From the NCBI GenBank assembly GCA_030490835.1, contig CM059972.1, positions 48,959,452 to 49,023,451 on the forward strand: a stretch of DNA of 64,000 bases, in the 5' to 3' direction. Below the pieces are notes generated by a model. That model worked only from the letters and a program-made list of their open reading frames with translations, was not told the DNA's origin and did no database searches. Positions 21,379 through 33,678 of the stretch are shown in pieces. A program made the position numbers and the translations under genes. This DNA comes from Annona cherimola (taxonomy: Eukaryota > Streptophyta > Magnoliopsida > Magnoliales > Annonaceae). Each line of letters opens with the position of its first letter. Position 1 is the first letter of the stretch.

Positions 21379-24300
21379 GATTAAAGGGGCTTAATGAGGA
21401 TTAGGATGTGCTAATGAGGTATGAATATTTATTTTAATTTTCATGATATAATTAATGGAGATTAAAATGAAAATTATGAAGTTATGTTGAAAATCGTAGA
21501 AAATTCATAACTTGACGCCTATAAGGCGAAATAAGATGAAATTTGAAAGGTAAGCTTATGACTATGGGCTCAACCTTATGAGTGAATTGGATTAAGGCAA
21601 AAGTGATGAGATTAAGGTGATAATTATTTGATTTTAATCTCACACTCTAAGGTTATTTTCAAAGGCTCATAACTTGACGTAGAAACATCGGTTTGAGATG
21701 AAATTTGAAACGATTGAATAAAATTATGAAAGATATAGTATGAATGGTTTGGATTAAGCTAATTAATATGAAAAAGTGCTTAATTGGAAAAAGGTGTCTA
21801 GCATTGACTTTGTGCACCCTAGACTACCATAGCTTTTATGTTGAAGCAAGTGAGTTAAATGACTTTGTTTAATGCTATGCGAGGTGTCAAATGGAGGTGA
21901 ATGGAGCTGGATTTTATGGATTTGTTTAAGGGTCAAATCCATGAAAAAATTCAAGGCTTAAATGCTTGGTTTTAATGCCTAATATATAGCTCAAATGAGG
22001 CATAGATTATGTGGCATGACCATGGACGTCCAAGGGCAAATGGGGCATGAAATTTGGATTTTAAAAAAATCCTAAAATGCATGTCTAAGTAGCCTAACAC
22101 CTATGGGAACTAATGAGGTATTAAATCAAGTGGAAAATCGGGCACAAAATGCCAAAGTCAACAGCTACAAAGGGCGTCACCTAGTGAACAACTTGGTTGC
22201 ATTGATTTGAGTTGATTTTGATGATTTTCGATAAATGGAAAATGCATATTTTACTTGGTTATGAGTTAGCCAACACATCAAGGGATAAGAGGGAAATAAA
22301 TTTCCCCCATAATATGTGGCAAAAGTGGGCCCCCCAAGGTGGAAAAAAATTATAAAAAGGGGATAGCCAAGTGAACGTCCTTTTGGAGAAAGAGAGAATT
22401 CAAGGGGGAAAACCCCAAAACAAAAGGCACCAGCCTTGAGCACGACCAAGGGGGAGGAAAAGGAAGAAAAAGAAGAAGAAAAAAAGAGGAAAAGAAGGAA
22501 GGAAAGAGGAGAAACCAATTTAGGGAAGCTTGGATTCAAAGTTTCCTAGAATCAAGTAAGTATGGATTGAGTTTTGGATTCTTAAAACCTAAGTTTCTTC
22601 TCTCAAGATATGGATCATGAATTTGACTCATAAAGAAATATTAAAGGATGAGTTATGATACATTGATAAGGGTATTGAATGATTTTTGAAAGATATAAAT
22701 GAGATTAAGAGTTCAAGAGAGTGAAAAGGGAAGTTAGGGTTGAATTTTGAGAAGAAATCTAACTTGGAAATTCTCAAAACCCTAAACCAAGTTGCTATAT
22801 GATTAAAGCATGATTATTTGGATGTAATTCATGTTGTTTTGGATTACATATGTTGATTTGATCATTTGTTAATGATTTTAGCAAAAATGGAACTTAGGGT
22901 TTCAAGTATTACCCGATTTTTCAATTTTTGAGTTAAAAATGATACAAAGAAGTGCTTAAATGGTTTATGGATGAATTTTAGGTTAAATTATCCTAAATTA
23001 AGGACCCTTTGGATGACCTAAGTGGTTTGGATGAGTTTGCCCAAGATTTGATTTTTTAGAGTATGTGTGTGGAACGTCCAAATGGGAACCAAAACAGGTA
23101 CTTTCCATTGTGATTTTTGTTGCTATTTATAAAAAAATAATTTATGGATGTTATGAAGGTTAAATTACCCAAGGATTAAGGTACTTTGAGTGTCAAAAAG
23201 GGTTCGAAAAGATATGCCCTAAATCTGATTTTAAGGATATATATTTGGACACGTCAAAACGGGTCAAAATGGATACCCTACATGCTTAAGATGTTGCTGT
23301 TTTGGAAGCAACTAAATTATGAATTTTAAATATGTGATAATACCCTAAATTTGGGTTAAGAAAATAATATTTAGTTTCTGGAAATTATGACTTAAAAATC
23401 TATTATGATTTAAGTCTTGAAAGAGGCGTTGAAAGGATGAAAAACGGGTCCTAACATTGCTGTTTTGGAACCCAGTGATGAATGGATTGAAAATCCTAAA
23501 TTAGACCCTAAATTAAATGTTAATTAAGGGGTTTAATCATGCTGAATAAGGACACAAGTTGCTGACTTGACAAATTTTAAGAAACACCTAAGTTATGTGT
23601 TGTAAGATGGGTGTATGTGGAAGGCTAAACATGGGTAAGTGGTACATGACTTATATCAATTGCTAAAAATGAAAAATATGCATGAATATGTGATGAAGTG
23701 TATAAGTATGTTAATGTATGGATGATTATTGAATTATCTCAAATGTTGAGATTTATTTATGAAGTTTAAAATGTCACTTATGTGCTTAAAATGAGCATGG
23801 ACGTAGGAAAGATGAAAAATGGATGAAAAATGATAAATGAGAGATATAAATCCCCATATGTTAATTTATGAATGATAATTATGTGTTTACCTTAAATACG
23901 GGTTTAAAACACAATATGGAATGGATGTTATGATGCACAAGTGAGTGCGATGTATATATACCCAACTTGGAATTCAAGTGGGTTATGTATGTTAATGGAT
24001 TATGGGTTGGAAAACTAAGCAAGCAAATGAAAATATTATGAATGCAACGTCATTCTTATATGTATAGGTAAAGACAAAGAGATAAGCGATACGGAAAGCT
24101 AAGGCGAAGCAAGTAAGCAAGCAATTTTCTAAATGCTTTTCGTTTTATCAAAATATGATAAAATGATTGCAAATGATGTTCTAAATGTTTCGAACTATTT
24201 TTTGATTGATGAATTATTTCTATGTTATTTAAGGATGGTCATTCCTTTATTTCAATATGTGTAGAAATGTTATTTCAATTATGATAAATGAATTGCTTAC

Positions 24301-25337
24301 TGTTTTGCAAGTATTTATGAAAAGTGATGATGCATGGATTTAAACAATGTTCCATTGAAACGATGTTTAAAAGAGATGGTACAAAGAATTCTCTACATGA
24401 GAATGATAAGTTGTCATGTGTTAGAGGTATATAACACCGAGTTGACTAAAAGTCACGCATGGAATGGAAATCAAGTAGGCTAGTCAAGGCAGAAAGCAGG
24501 ACAAGGAGTCCGCCCTTGATGTTGCCAAGTCGGAAGGTCCGACACTAAGGATGGAAAGGATCATGTTATGAAAGTATGTTCCCCGAGCTAGCGTACCTCA
24601 CATGAAGGATTATGTCATGAATGAAAATGATGCATTTGCACATCCAATGTTTATGAAATGCCTAAAAATCGATATTAAACTAGTTCACATGACTGGTTTA
24701 AATGAAAGGTTTATGAATGATTTATGAAAAGGTTTCTGCTCCGCAGGTAGTTGATCACTTGCTAAGTGTCTCCTACCAAATGGAGAGAAATGCTTTTAAA
24801 CAGTGTTGTCTTTAAAATGAATTGCCTTAAAACCTTATAGCTTGCTTATTGAGTTTTGACTCACGTTTTGTTTTTCAAACCCAAAGACAGGTGAAAGGAA
24901 GGAGGCAAGGAGCATAGGTGGAGATTCAAGGATGAATGAATTTCTATGAGTTACCTGTATATGAACCTAAGGGTTGAATGGTTATATGAATGATAAAAAT
25001 TAAATTGTTATTCAATGTTGTAGAAGGATTATGTTACGTTTTATGCCTATGGATTGGCAAAATTTTTTTGTGGATAAATGCTAAGGCATGAAATATCATG
25101 ATATGATTAAGTATGAAGGTTATGAGATAACATGTATAATTCTCAAATGGTTTAATGTCCTAAAAAGGCATTTGATGGAAAGTTGAAATAAGGGGATTGA
25201 TATAAACTCCTAAGGAGTTTGGATTAAGTGGATAAATATCCAATAAGCCCGCTGTGTGACAAGGCAACAATCCTGATCACGTTTATCAATCGATAGATCT
25301 TGGAGTAAGGTTGTGAAGCTCGGGCTGGGGTGCCACA
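21379..25337 (+). repeat. Main body of the family-B solo LTR
   Basis: AT-rich sequence without a credible gene. Landmarks shared with the C and D LTRs are: the CATAACTTGACG block (21506 and 21668), a purine-rich leader (22385-22550) ending in AAGTAAGT (donor-like GT at 22556-22557), a 45-bp AG/GTAAGC-bounded block (24068-24112), the TTGAGTTTTGACTCA block (about 24850) followed by a T-rich tract and AG, and the terminal segment GACAAGGCAACAATCCTGATCA...GGGGTGCCACA. Confidence 0.7.
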
Positions 25338-25413
25338 CTGTTTAAGTAAAAATTTTAAAATATCCAATTCACCCCTTCCCTCTTGGGTTGTTGCCATAAA
25401 CTCAGGGCCAACA
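25338..25413 (+). repeat. A1 5' LTR end, right of the B insertion
   Basis: CTGTTTAAG to CCAACA, matching the last 76 bp of the A1 3' LTR (36777-36853). No PBS follows; RT-type coding text begins at once, marking an internal deletion. Confidence 0.85.
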
Positions 25414-25415
25414 CA

Positions 25416-25996
25416 AGATTCCAATCTTGTTCAAAAGAATCACAGCTAATAGCTGTAAAAAGAATTTTTAGATATTTAATCAATACTACTAATCTAGGAT
25501 TATGGTATCCAAAGGGTTCAACATTTGATCTAATCGGCTACTCAGATGCAAATTTTGCCGGTTACAAAGTAGATAGAAAAAGTACTAGTGGAACATGTCA
25601 GTTTCTTGAAAATATGTTGGTTTCATAATTTTCAAAAAAATAAACTAGTGTTGCTCTATCTACCGTAGAAGTTGAATACATTGCCGCCGGGTGCTATTGT
25701 GCCCAACAACTTTGGATGAAACAACAACTTAAAAATTATGGAATTCATTATAAGATATTCCAATTAGATGTGATAATACCAGTGCAATTTGTTTGACAAA
25801 AAATTTTGTGTTGCATTCTAGAACTAAGCATATAGATGTAAGATATCATATTATTAAGGAACATGTTGAAAATGATGATATTTGTTTAGAGTATGTTAAA
25901 ACTAAGGACGAAATTGCAGATATTTTCACCAAACCTTTGACAAAGGAACCATTTTACAAAATTAGAAATGATATGGGTATGATTGACATTGATTAG
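25416..25996 (+). pseudogene. pol: A1 pol remnant (end of RT and RNase H), broken
   Basis: Matches the pol C-terminus of inner from the [10 protein letters not shown] motif onwards. RNase H motifs SDANFAGY (second D changed to N), STVEVEY and CDNTSA are recognisable, then DIFTKPLTKE. It has in-frame stops (VS-stop-FSKK-stop) and a one-base deletion near 25752 that shifts frame before the CDNTSA motif. It is not functional. Confidence 0.88.
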
Positions 25997-26055
25997 AAAT
26001 ATAATATGTTAAATCTAGATAGGGGGAGCAAATTAGAAAACACATAGAATCCCAA

Positions 26056-26300
26056 GTCGATGGAGCCAAGTCGACTCTGATCAGCCCAAGTCGACTTCAC
26101 CGAAGTCGACTCTAAGGGGCCGAAGTCAACTTCGGTTAGAGCTTAAGTCGACTCCAGTGCAACGTTTGGGCCGCCTCGCACAAAGGTGGGAGCACCGACT
26201 TTCTTCCTTCTTTTCTTCTCATTTTTTTCAAATCCTCTAAAAATCTCCCATTTCTCTCAAGTTCTCTCTCTCCTCTCTCAAGCTTTTTCCTCCATCATAA
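26056..26300 (+). repeat. A1 pol-ORF2 spacer: GTCGAC units and pyrimidine tract
   Basis: Four GTCGAC hexamers plus one mutated copy (GTCAAC) lie at 26056-26160, followed by a C/T-rich tract (about 26190-26300) just before ORF2. The layout is the same as in inner. Confidence 0.75.
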
Positions 26301-26359
26301 TCCCCTAAGAATCATCCATCTCTCTATTTGCTACATCTAGAATCCATCAACCCGCATCC

Positions 26360-26766
26360 ATGGCACCTAAAGCCGTCTCAAAACCCGCCAAACTTCCGGT
26401 TTCAAAACCATCATAATTCAATACCGGCGAAGGAGTGCCACGACGGCAATGGACTCCATCTAAGCAGGTCCGGGAAGAGACCCCAGCATCGCCGGGGCGA
26501 TGGGTACGGTTCCACGAAGGTAATCCCTCCACATCTGCTCCCTGAGAAGAAAATATAAGTGAGGAATCAACCAGTAGGACTGAAATCGATGGAAATAGGA
26601 AATGAACACCCACTCAGAGAGGCTAAGTTCTGAAAATGGCCACTGATTACTTTAAAACCGAACGACAACATAGTCGGTTCTACAGGCATTTTTATGAATG
26701 TAAGATTTTTGTTCCTAAAAAAATTGATTTCAAGTTCCTGAATAGAAGAACTTCTGGATTTTCAAG
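26360..26766 (+). pseudogene. A1 ORF2, 5' part
   Basis: ATG 26360 begins MAPKAVSKPAK, aligning with inner ORF2 (MAPKARPPKKAVSKPS). An in-frame TAA follows the SKPS motif. Further on, YFKTERQHSRFYRHFYE and KKIDFKFLN align with the conserved core. It is cut at LLDFQ by the family-C element, whose target duplication TCAAG overlaps the DFQ codons. It continues at 33679. Confidence 0.85.
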
Positions 26767-28509
26767 TGTGAAACCCCGATCTAAGACACGTGTATAAAAC
26801 CCTAGGGTTGTAAACCCTAAGTAATATATTAAGAAAATATATATTTATGAGTATGAAAATATGTGAGAATAAATGTTAAAAAAATTATTTATGAAATTCG
26901 GATGAATAGTGCACGCGAATAGTGAAACATGAATAGTAAACGTGGGATTAAGAAATATGTTAAGTTAATCACTTTGGATTAACTTAATCATAAAAGACGA
27001 AAAAGGAAGCTTCTCACTAAAGGACAAAAGTGCTTTTTGGATTAAAATAATAATTTTCGGATTTTTATGGATTTTTGTGAGAAAAATGAAGAAAAATTCA
27101 TATCTTGCAATCCGGACGTCGGATTGAGATGAAATTTTTATGGATTGCCAAAATATTATGATGAACATCATGAGTGGTCCAAGATTGATCAAAAATCATG
27201 AATCAAAGGTCAAGATGAAATGTCATTTGGAGATCAAAAAGTAGCTCTACTTTTCATTAATTGTAAATTTGACTTTTTATTAAATTTAATAATTAAAAAT
27301 AAAAAAATAATAAATGAAAATCAGAGCTACAGCAGGGGTAGGGGGAGATTTTTGACCAAAATCAATGGTCCAAATTCATCCTCATCAAAGATCAATGGCT
27401 ACGATTTAATTAGCCTAAATTAAATAATTTTAAAAATAAAAAAAATCATGAAAAATAGGGCTGCCATAAGGGGGCTGGAGCTGATGTAGGGTGGCTTCAT
27501 ATGGCTCCATGCACCTTTTGGAAATTAGAAAAAAATATATTTATAATTTAATACCTCAAGCAAGTGGGGGTAAATTGCAAATATGTGAAAAATGCATGCC
27601 TGTTAAAGGGGAGCATGGGGTGAACGTCCAAGCACATCCTCCCAGCTCCATGATTGAGCAATTCAAGCCATTCCCACCGCCCAAACGCGTTTTTTCCTTG
27701 AAAGAAAGAAGGAGATAAGGTTAGAGAGAGAACAACCAAGTAGAATGAGAGTTTTTCTACTTCAGGTAAGGGGATTCTTTCTAAATTTATTTTGGATGTT
27801 ATGTAGGGTAAAACCATGATTAGATAATTCCTAAGCATGAGAAAATAAGTAAAGTTATAATGCTTAATTGGAATTATGCCGAAACATCGAAAATTTGGAG
27901 CAAATATGGAGCATTCGGGAAGATAGCATATGATATATGTAAATAATGCTCCAAAATTGATAAATGATTATTTGGAATGAATGAATATGATAAATATGAT
28001 GTTATAATGATGATATATTAATTTCATGAATTTTGGAATTAAGGATTATGCTTAAGTGAATTTATGTTGATTTTTAGTATATGGAGAAAATGATTTATTT
28101 AGCCAAGTAAATGATGATAAATTCAAAATGTATGAAATTTTTCAAGATATACTAAGCAAAAGCTATGTCATGGTATTTTTTATTTTTGAGAAAAATATCA
28201 ATTTTTGGAACCCATGAACAGTAACCTCGGGTGAATAGTAAACATGAACAGTAATTTGCTACAGTTACTATGAACAGTAAACAACCTGATTTTGGGAAAA
28301 GTTGATATTTATTTGTATATTTTATGAGGATATATGGATGGAATTTTTAAAGAATTTATGGATAAAAATCCATCTAATGAGGTAATGACCAAGTATATTT
28401 ATAGGATTAACCTCTATAGAAATGAGGTAATGGATGATTATAAAACATGTATGGGAAATAAACTAAGACATGAAATGATATAGATAAAATATTATTTTTC
28501 CTTGTATAG

Positions 28510-28548
28510 GAAAAGGAAATGAAAAGGTGGAGGACACAGACTGAGGAG
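28510..28548 (+). other. Exon-like block in family-C 5' LTR
   Basis: 39 bp, purine-rich, bounded by CTTGTATAG on the left and GTAAGCAAGC on the right, like a splice acceptor and donor. Equivalents lie at 32370-32408, 44065-44103 (-), 24068-24112, 46738-46781 (-), 55855-55902 (-) and 62570-62616. Confidence 0.5.
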
Positions 28549-28745
28549 GTAAGCAAGCAAACTTTTTTTTAAAATGTGATTGTATTGCTTCATTGTAAGC
28601 GAGAACAACTTTGAAAATGTGATTTTATTGCTTCATCGTAAGCAAGCAAACTTTTTTTAAAAACGTGATTTTATTGCTTCATTGTAAGCAAGCAAACTTT
28701 TTTTAAAATACGATTTTATTGCTTCATTGTAAGCAAGCACAACTT
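28549..28745 (+). repeat. 45-bp tandem repeat carrying GTAAGCAAGC
   Basis: GTAAGC occurs at 28549, 28595, 28638, 28684 and 28729, spaced 43-46 bp. Units read GTAAGCAAGCAAAC, a T run, A run, then TGATTTTATTGCTTCATT. The 3' LTR has one unit fewer (32409, 32455, 32501, 32546). Confidence 0.85.
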
Positions 28746-29967
28746 TGAAAATATGTTTTATTCTCGAGTATTTATGAAATGTGTTTAAGGGTGTTCATTC
28801 CTATAATGTTTTTAAATGATGAATGTTTATGAATTTTTATGAAAAGTCAAGCCGGCATATTGATATCATGTGATGTTCATGGACATGTGCACATGTATGA
28901 TGTATAATGAAGAGGCTTTGGTGGAGGTAGAAAGCGGATCAGAGGGTCCCCCTTCACTATTGCCGAGTCGTATGAGCTGTGTGCCGACAGCGTCCTCCCC
29001 AGAGGTGGAGGCAAAAGAATGTTATGTGTGAATGAATGCATTGCATTTTCATACATGGATTGAAAAGGAAAACATGGATTTGAAATGATGTTTTTAAGGG
29101 ATGGTGCAAATAATTCTCTACATAAGAATGACAAGTCGCCTGGTGTAAGAGGTATATAATGCCGAGGAAATCAAAAGTTATGCATGTAGGAACCATGTAG
29201 GCATCAAGAGGAAGAGAGGTTCCCCTTGATGAGGCCAAGTCTGAGACAGCCGGTGTATTAGACCATGCTATGTGAGATGTTCCTTAGGCTAGCGTACCCG
29301 CACACGAACGTTTACGTCAGAAATGGAAAGGAAGCATTTGCACATCCAATGTTTATGAACAGGTTTTTATGCATTTGAAAGTTGATCATTTGGTAAGTAT
29401 CTCCTATCGAATGGAGAGAAATGCATTTATGAATGGTTTATATGAATGATTTCCAAGAACAGTTTACGAAAAGGTTTATATTCCATTGTTAGTTGATCAC
29501 TTAATAAGTGTCTTCTATCGAATGGAAAGAAATGCATTTAAATGAAAGAAAAATGCTTGCTTATTGGGTTTTGACTCATGTTTTGTTTTCCCAACAGACA
29601 GGTGTAGGGAAAGCAAAGAGATGAAGGACATGTGTTGCTAAAGGAAAAGAGAAATCTACAAAGGTTAGTAGATTTTTGTATCTATAAATGCCCTAATGGG
29701 ATATGATGAAAAAGGACATAGGTTGTATGAAATTATGATGTTATGAATAATATGAGAAGTTGATGATTTATGATGTTATGGATAAGTCCATTATGAATGA
29801 TGATGAGTATATGTTATGTGATGAAAAAGAAAGAAATGAAAAAAAAATTTGGACAAGATCCAATTAAGAATCCGCCGCGTGGTCAGGGCAACAATATTGT
29901 TTCACACTTACCAATCGACAAGATCTTGGAATAAGGACTATGGGACGCCTCAGTTCGGGGCACCACA

Positions 29968-30380
29968 AAAATTGGTATCAGAGCAAAGATTGGTAAATAG
30001 GCTAGAGAAGGAGAAAATAAATGATGATGAAAGGATAGGTCTGATACCACAGAGAGTGGTATTAGAGCAAGGATTGGTAAACAGGCACGGAAAGAGAAAA
30101 TTAAGGATGATGATAGGAAAAGTGTGATACCACAAAAGTAGGTATCAAAGTATGAATTGATAGATAGGCAAAAATAATATCTAGATCTAAAGCTATGACG
30201 CTTTTAATGATGAGACAAGAATGGTAACATATCAAGGAATGGTAGATGAGTATAGAAAGAGTAAATGAAAGGAAAGAAAAGGTATAATACCACAGGAGGT
30301 TATATCGTAGCAATGATTGGGAGATAGATGTAGAAAGAATAAAGGAACGGAAGGAATAGAAATCATGATATTTATATATC
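29968..30380 (+). repeat. Tandem array of PBS-like units in the family-C interior
   Basis: The PBS TGGTATCAGAGC at 29973 is followed by degenerate copies at 30057 (TGGTATTAGAGC), 30140 (AGGTATCAAAG), 30222 (TGGTAACATATC) and 30297, spaced 84, 83, 82 and 75 bp. Several units also share a following GATTGGTAAA(T/C)AGGC-like segment, an A/G-rich stretch, and TGATACCACA just before the next unit. TGATACCAC and the next GTGGTATTA can pair as a hairpin. Confidence 0.8.
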
Positions 30381-30626
30381 ATGATATAGAATTGTAATGT
30401 CAATAGATTAAGGAAGAAAAGGAATTGTTTTGAATTATTTTCCAAACTCGATGCATTTAAAGACAAGCTAGGAAGAGGAAGGAATTTCCTCAATAGAAAA
30501 TTAGCAAAAGCCAAAAAAGGCTAATATGCTTTTAAATATAGATGTCTAATTACGCAGAAAAAATGTAATGAAATATTTGAAGGGCAATAGGTTTCGGGAC
30601 GAAACCTATTGTAAGGGGGGGAGAAT
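30381..30626 (+). promoter_or_regulatory. Family-C 3' interior: palindrome and polypurine tract
   Basis: A perfect inverted repeat with 10-bp arms (AATAGGTTTC and its complement) around GGGAC spans 30586-30610. It is followed by AAGGGGGGGAGAAT (30613-30626), which abuts the 3' LTR and is the expected plus-strand primer. The rest is AT-rich without a gene. Confidence 0.8.
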
Positions 30627-33600
30627 TGTGAAACCCCGATCTTAGACACGTGTATAAAACCCTAGGGTTGTAAACCCTAAGTAATATATTAAGAAAATAT
30701 ATATTCATAAGTATGAAAATATGTGAGAATAAAGGTTAAAATAATTATTTATGAAATTCGGATGAATAGTGCACGCGAATAGTGAAACGTGAATAGTAAA
30801 CGTGGGATTAAGAAATATGTTAAGTTAATCACTTTGGATTAACTTAATCATAAAAGACGAAAAAGGAAGCTTCTCACTAAAGGACAAAACTGCTTTTTGG
30901 ATTAAAATAATAATTTTCGGATTTTTATGGATTTTTGTGAAAAAATGAAGAAAAATTCATATCTTGCAATCCGGACGTCGGATTAAGATGAAATTTTTTA
31001 TGGATGGCCAAAATATTATGATGAACATCATGAGTGGTCCAATATTGATCAAAAATCATGAATCAAAGGTCAAGATGAAATGTCATTTGGAGATAAAAAA
31101 AAGTAGCTTTACTTTTCATTAATTGTAAATTTGACTTTTTATTAAATTTAATAATTATAAATAAAAAAATAATAAATGAAAATCCAAGCTACAGCAGGGG
31201 TAGGGGGAGATTTTTGACCAAAATCAATGGTCCAAATTCATCCTTATCAAAGATCAACGGCTAAGATTTAATTAGCCTAAATTAAATAATTTTAAACATA
31301 AAAAAATCATGAAAAATAGGGCTGCCATAGGGGGGCTGGAGCTGCTGTAGGGTGGCTGCACATGGCTCCATGCACCTTTTGGAAATTAGAAAAAAATACT
31401 TTTATAATTTAATACATCAAGCAAGTGGGGGTAAATTGCAAATATGTGAAAAATGCATGCCTATAAAAGGGGAGCATGGGGTGAACGTCCAAGCACATCC
31501 TCCCAGCTTCAAGATTGATCAATTCAAGCCATTCCCACCCCCCAAACACGTTTTGGCCTTGAAAGAAAGAAGGAGAGAAGGTTAGAGAGAGAACGGTCAA
31601 GTAGAAGAATAGTTTTTCTACTTCAGGTAAGGGGATTCTTCTCAAATTTGTTTTGGATATTAAGTAAGGTAAAACCATGCTTATATAATGCCTAAGCATG
31701 AGAAAATAAGTAAAGTTATAATGATTAATTGGAATTATGCCGAAACATCAAAAATTTGGAGCAAAGATGGAGCATTCGGGAAGATAGCATATGATATGTG
31801 TAAATAATGCTCCAAAAATGATAAATGATTATTTGGAATGAATTAATATGATAAATATGATATTGGAATGTTGATATATTAATTTCATGAATTTTGGAAT
31901 TAAGGATTATGCTTAAATGAATTTATGTTGATTTTTAGTATATGGGAAAAATGATTTATTTAGCCAAGTAAATGATGATAAATTCAAAATGTATGAAATT
32001 TTCCATGATATACTAAGCATAAGCTATGTCATGGTATTTTTTATTTTTGAGAAAAATATCAATTTTTGGAACCCATGAACAGTAACCTCAGGTGAACAGT
32101 AATCTGTTACAGTAATTTGCTACAGTAACTATGAACAATAAACAGCGTGATTTTGGGAAAAGTTGATATTTATTTGTATATTTGATGAGGATATATGGAT
32201 GAAATTTTTAAAGAATTTATGGATAAAAATCCATCTAAGGAGGTAATGACCGAGTATATTTATAGGATTAACTTATATAGAAATGAGGTAATGGATGATT
32301 ATAAAACATGCATGGAAAATAAACTAAGACATGAAATGATATAGATAAAATATCATTTTTCTTGTATAGGAAAAGGAAAGGAAAAGGTGGAGGACACAGA
32401 CTGAGGAGGTAAGCAAGCAAATTTTTTTTTAAAATGTGATTTTATTGCTTCATTGTAAGCAAGCAAACTTTTTTTAAAAATGTTATTTTATTGCTTCATT
32501 GTAAGCAAGCAAACTTTTTTTAAAATGTGATTTTATTGCTTCATTGTAAGCAAGCACAACTTTGAAAATATATTTTATTCTCAAGTATTTATGAAATGTG
32601 TTTAAGGGTGGTCATTCCTATGTTTTGAAATGATGAATGTTTATATGTTTTTATAAAAAGTCATGCCGGCATATTGATATCATGTGATGTTCATGGACAT
32701 GTGCACATGTATAATGTATAATGAAGAGGCTTTGGTGGAGGTAGAAAGCGGATCGGAGGGTCCCCCTTCACTATTGCTGAGTCGTATGGGCTGTGTGCCG
32801 ACGGCGTCCTCCCCAGAGGTGGAGGCAAAGGAATGTTATGTGTGAATGAATGCATTGAATTTTCATACACGGATTGAAAAGGAAAGCATGGATTTGAAAT
32901 GATGTTTTTAAGGGATAGTGCAAATAATTCTCTACATGAGAATGACAAGTCACCTGGTGTAAGAGGTATATAATGCCGAAGAAATCAAAAGTCATGCATG
33001 TAGGAACCATGTAGGCATCAAGAGGAAGAGAGGTTTCCCTTGATGAGGCGAAGTCGGAGACAGCTGCCGTATTAGACCATGCTATGTGAGATGTTCCCTG
33101 GGCTAGCGTACCTGCACACGAAGGTTTATGTCAAGAATGGAACGGAAGCATTTGCACATCCAATGTTTATGAAAAGGTTTCTATGCATTTGATAGTTGAT
33201 CACTTGGTAAGTGTCTTCTATTGAATGGAAAGAAATGCATTTAAATGAAAGAAAAATACTTGCTTATTGAGTTTTGACTCATGTTTTGTTTTCCCAACCT
33301 CAGACATGCGTATGGAAAGCCAAGAGATGAAGGGCATGTGTTGCTAAAGGAAAAGAGGAATCTACAAAGGTTAGTAGATTTTTGTATGTATAGATGCCCT
33401 AATGGGATATGATGAAAAAGGACATAGGTTGTATGAAATTATGACGTTATGAATAATATGAGAAGTTGATGATTTATGATGTTATGGATAAGTCCATTAT
33501 GAATGATGATGAGTATATGTTATATGATGAAAAAGAAATAAATGAAATTTTTTTTTGGACAAGATCCAATTAAGAACCCGCCGCGTGGTCAGGGCAATAA

Positions 33601-33673
33601 TCTCGATTCACACTTACCAATCGACAAGATCTTGGAGTAAGGACTATGGGACGCCTCGGTTCGGGGCGCCACA
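30627..33673 (+). repeat. Family-C 3' LTR
   Basis: TGTGAAACCCCGATC to GGGGCGCCACA. It has the same landmarks as the 5' LTR: donor-like GT at 31627-31628, exon-like block 32370-32408, three 46-bp units up to 32560, and a CAG after TTTTGTTTTCCCAACCT at 33301-33303. Confidence 0.88.
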
Positions 33674-33678
33674 TCAAG

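Larger units (their letters stand above)
111..25337 (+). mobile_element. Family-B Tekay-like solo LTR (about 4.1 kb of its own sequence), interrupted
   Basis: It starts TGTGATATCC (compare TGTGAAACCTC at 57872) and ends GGGGTGCCACA at 25337. Its own parts are 111-273 and 21379-25337; the rest is nested copia DNA. No PBS or coding region lies inside and only one start and one end are present, so it reads as a solo LTR. Flanking 5-mers are TCGTT (left) and CTGTT (right), only three of five matching, as expected for an old insertion. It shares blocks with the C and D LTRs: the 'cataacttgacgcc' block, the GTAAGCAAGC block, and the 'TTGAGTTTTGACTCA' block followed by a pyrimidine-rich AG. No ORF in it looks real. 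Confidence 0.75.
26767..29967 (+). repeat. Family-C 5' LTR
   Basis: TGTGAAACCCCGATC to GGGGCACCACA. Contains a purine-rich leader ending TTCAG/GTAAGG (27761-27770), a 39-bp AG/GTAAGC-bounded block (28510-28548), a 45-bp tandem array (28549-28745), the TTGGGTTTTGACTCA block (about 29562) with a TTTTGTTTTCCCAAC tract and AG, and a 110-bp duplication (about 29395-29510) that is absent from its partner. Confidence 0.88.
26767..33673 (+). mobile_element. Family-C non-autonomous Tekay-like element with 3-kb LTRs
   Basis: LTRs 26767-29967 (3201 bp) and 30627-33673 (3047 bp) flank only 659 bp of internal DNA. Perfect TSD TCAAG (26762-26766, 33674-33678). It has a PBS for initiator-Met tRNA (29973-29984) and an AAGGGGGGGAGAAT polypurine tract ahead of the 3' LTR. 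The TTTCGGGACGAAA palindrome just before the tract is the usual 3' end of Tekay/Del chromovirus internal regions. No coding domain is present, so it would depend on proteins from another element. In size pattern it is LARD-like but with an unusually small interior. The LTRs differ by many substitutions and two indels, so it is not young. Confidence 0.9.
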
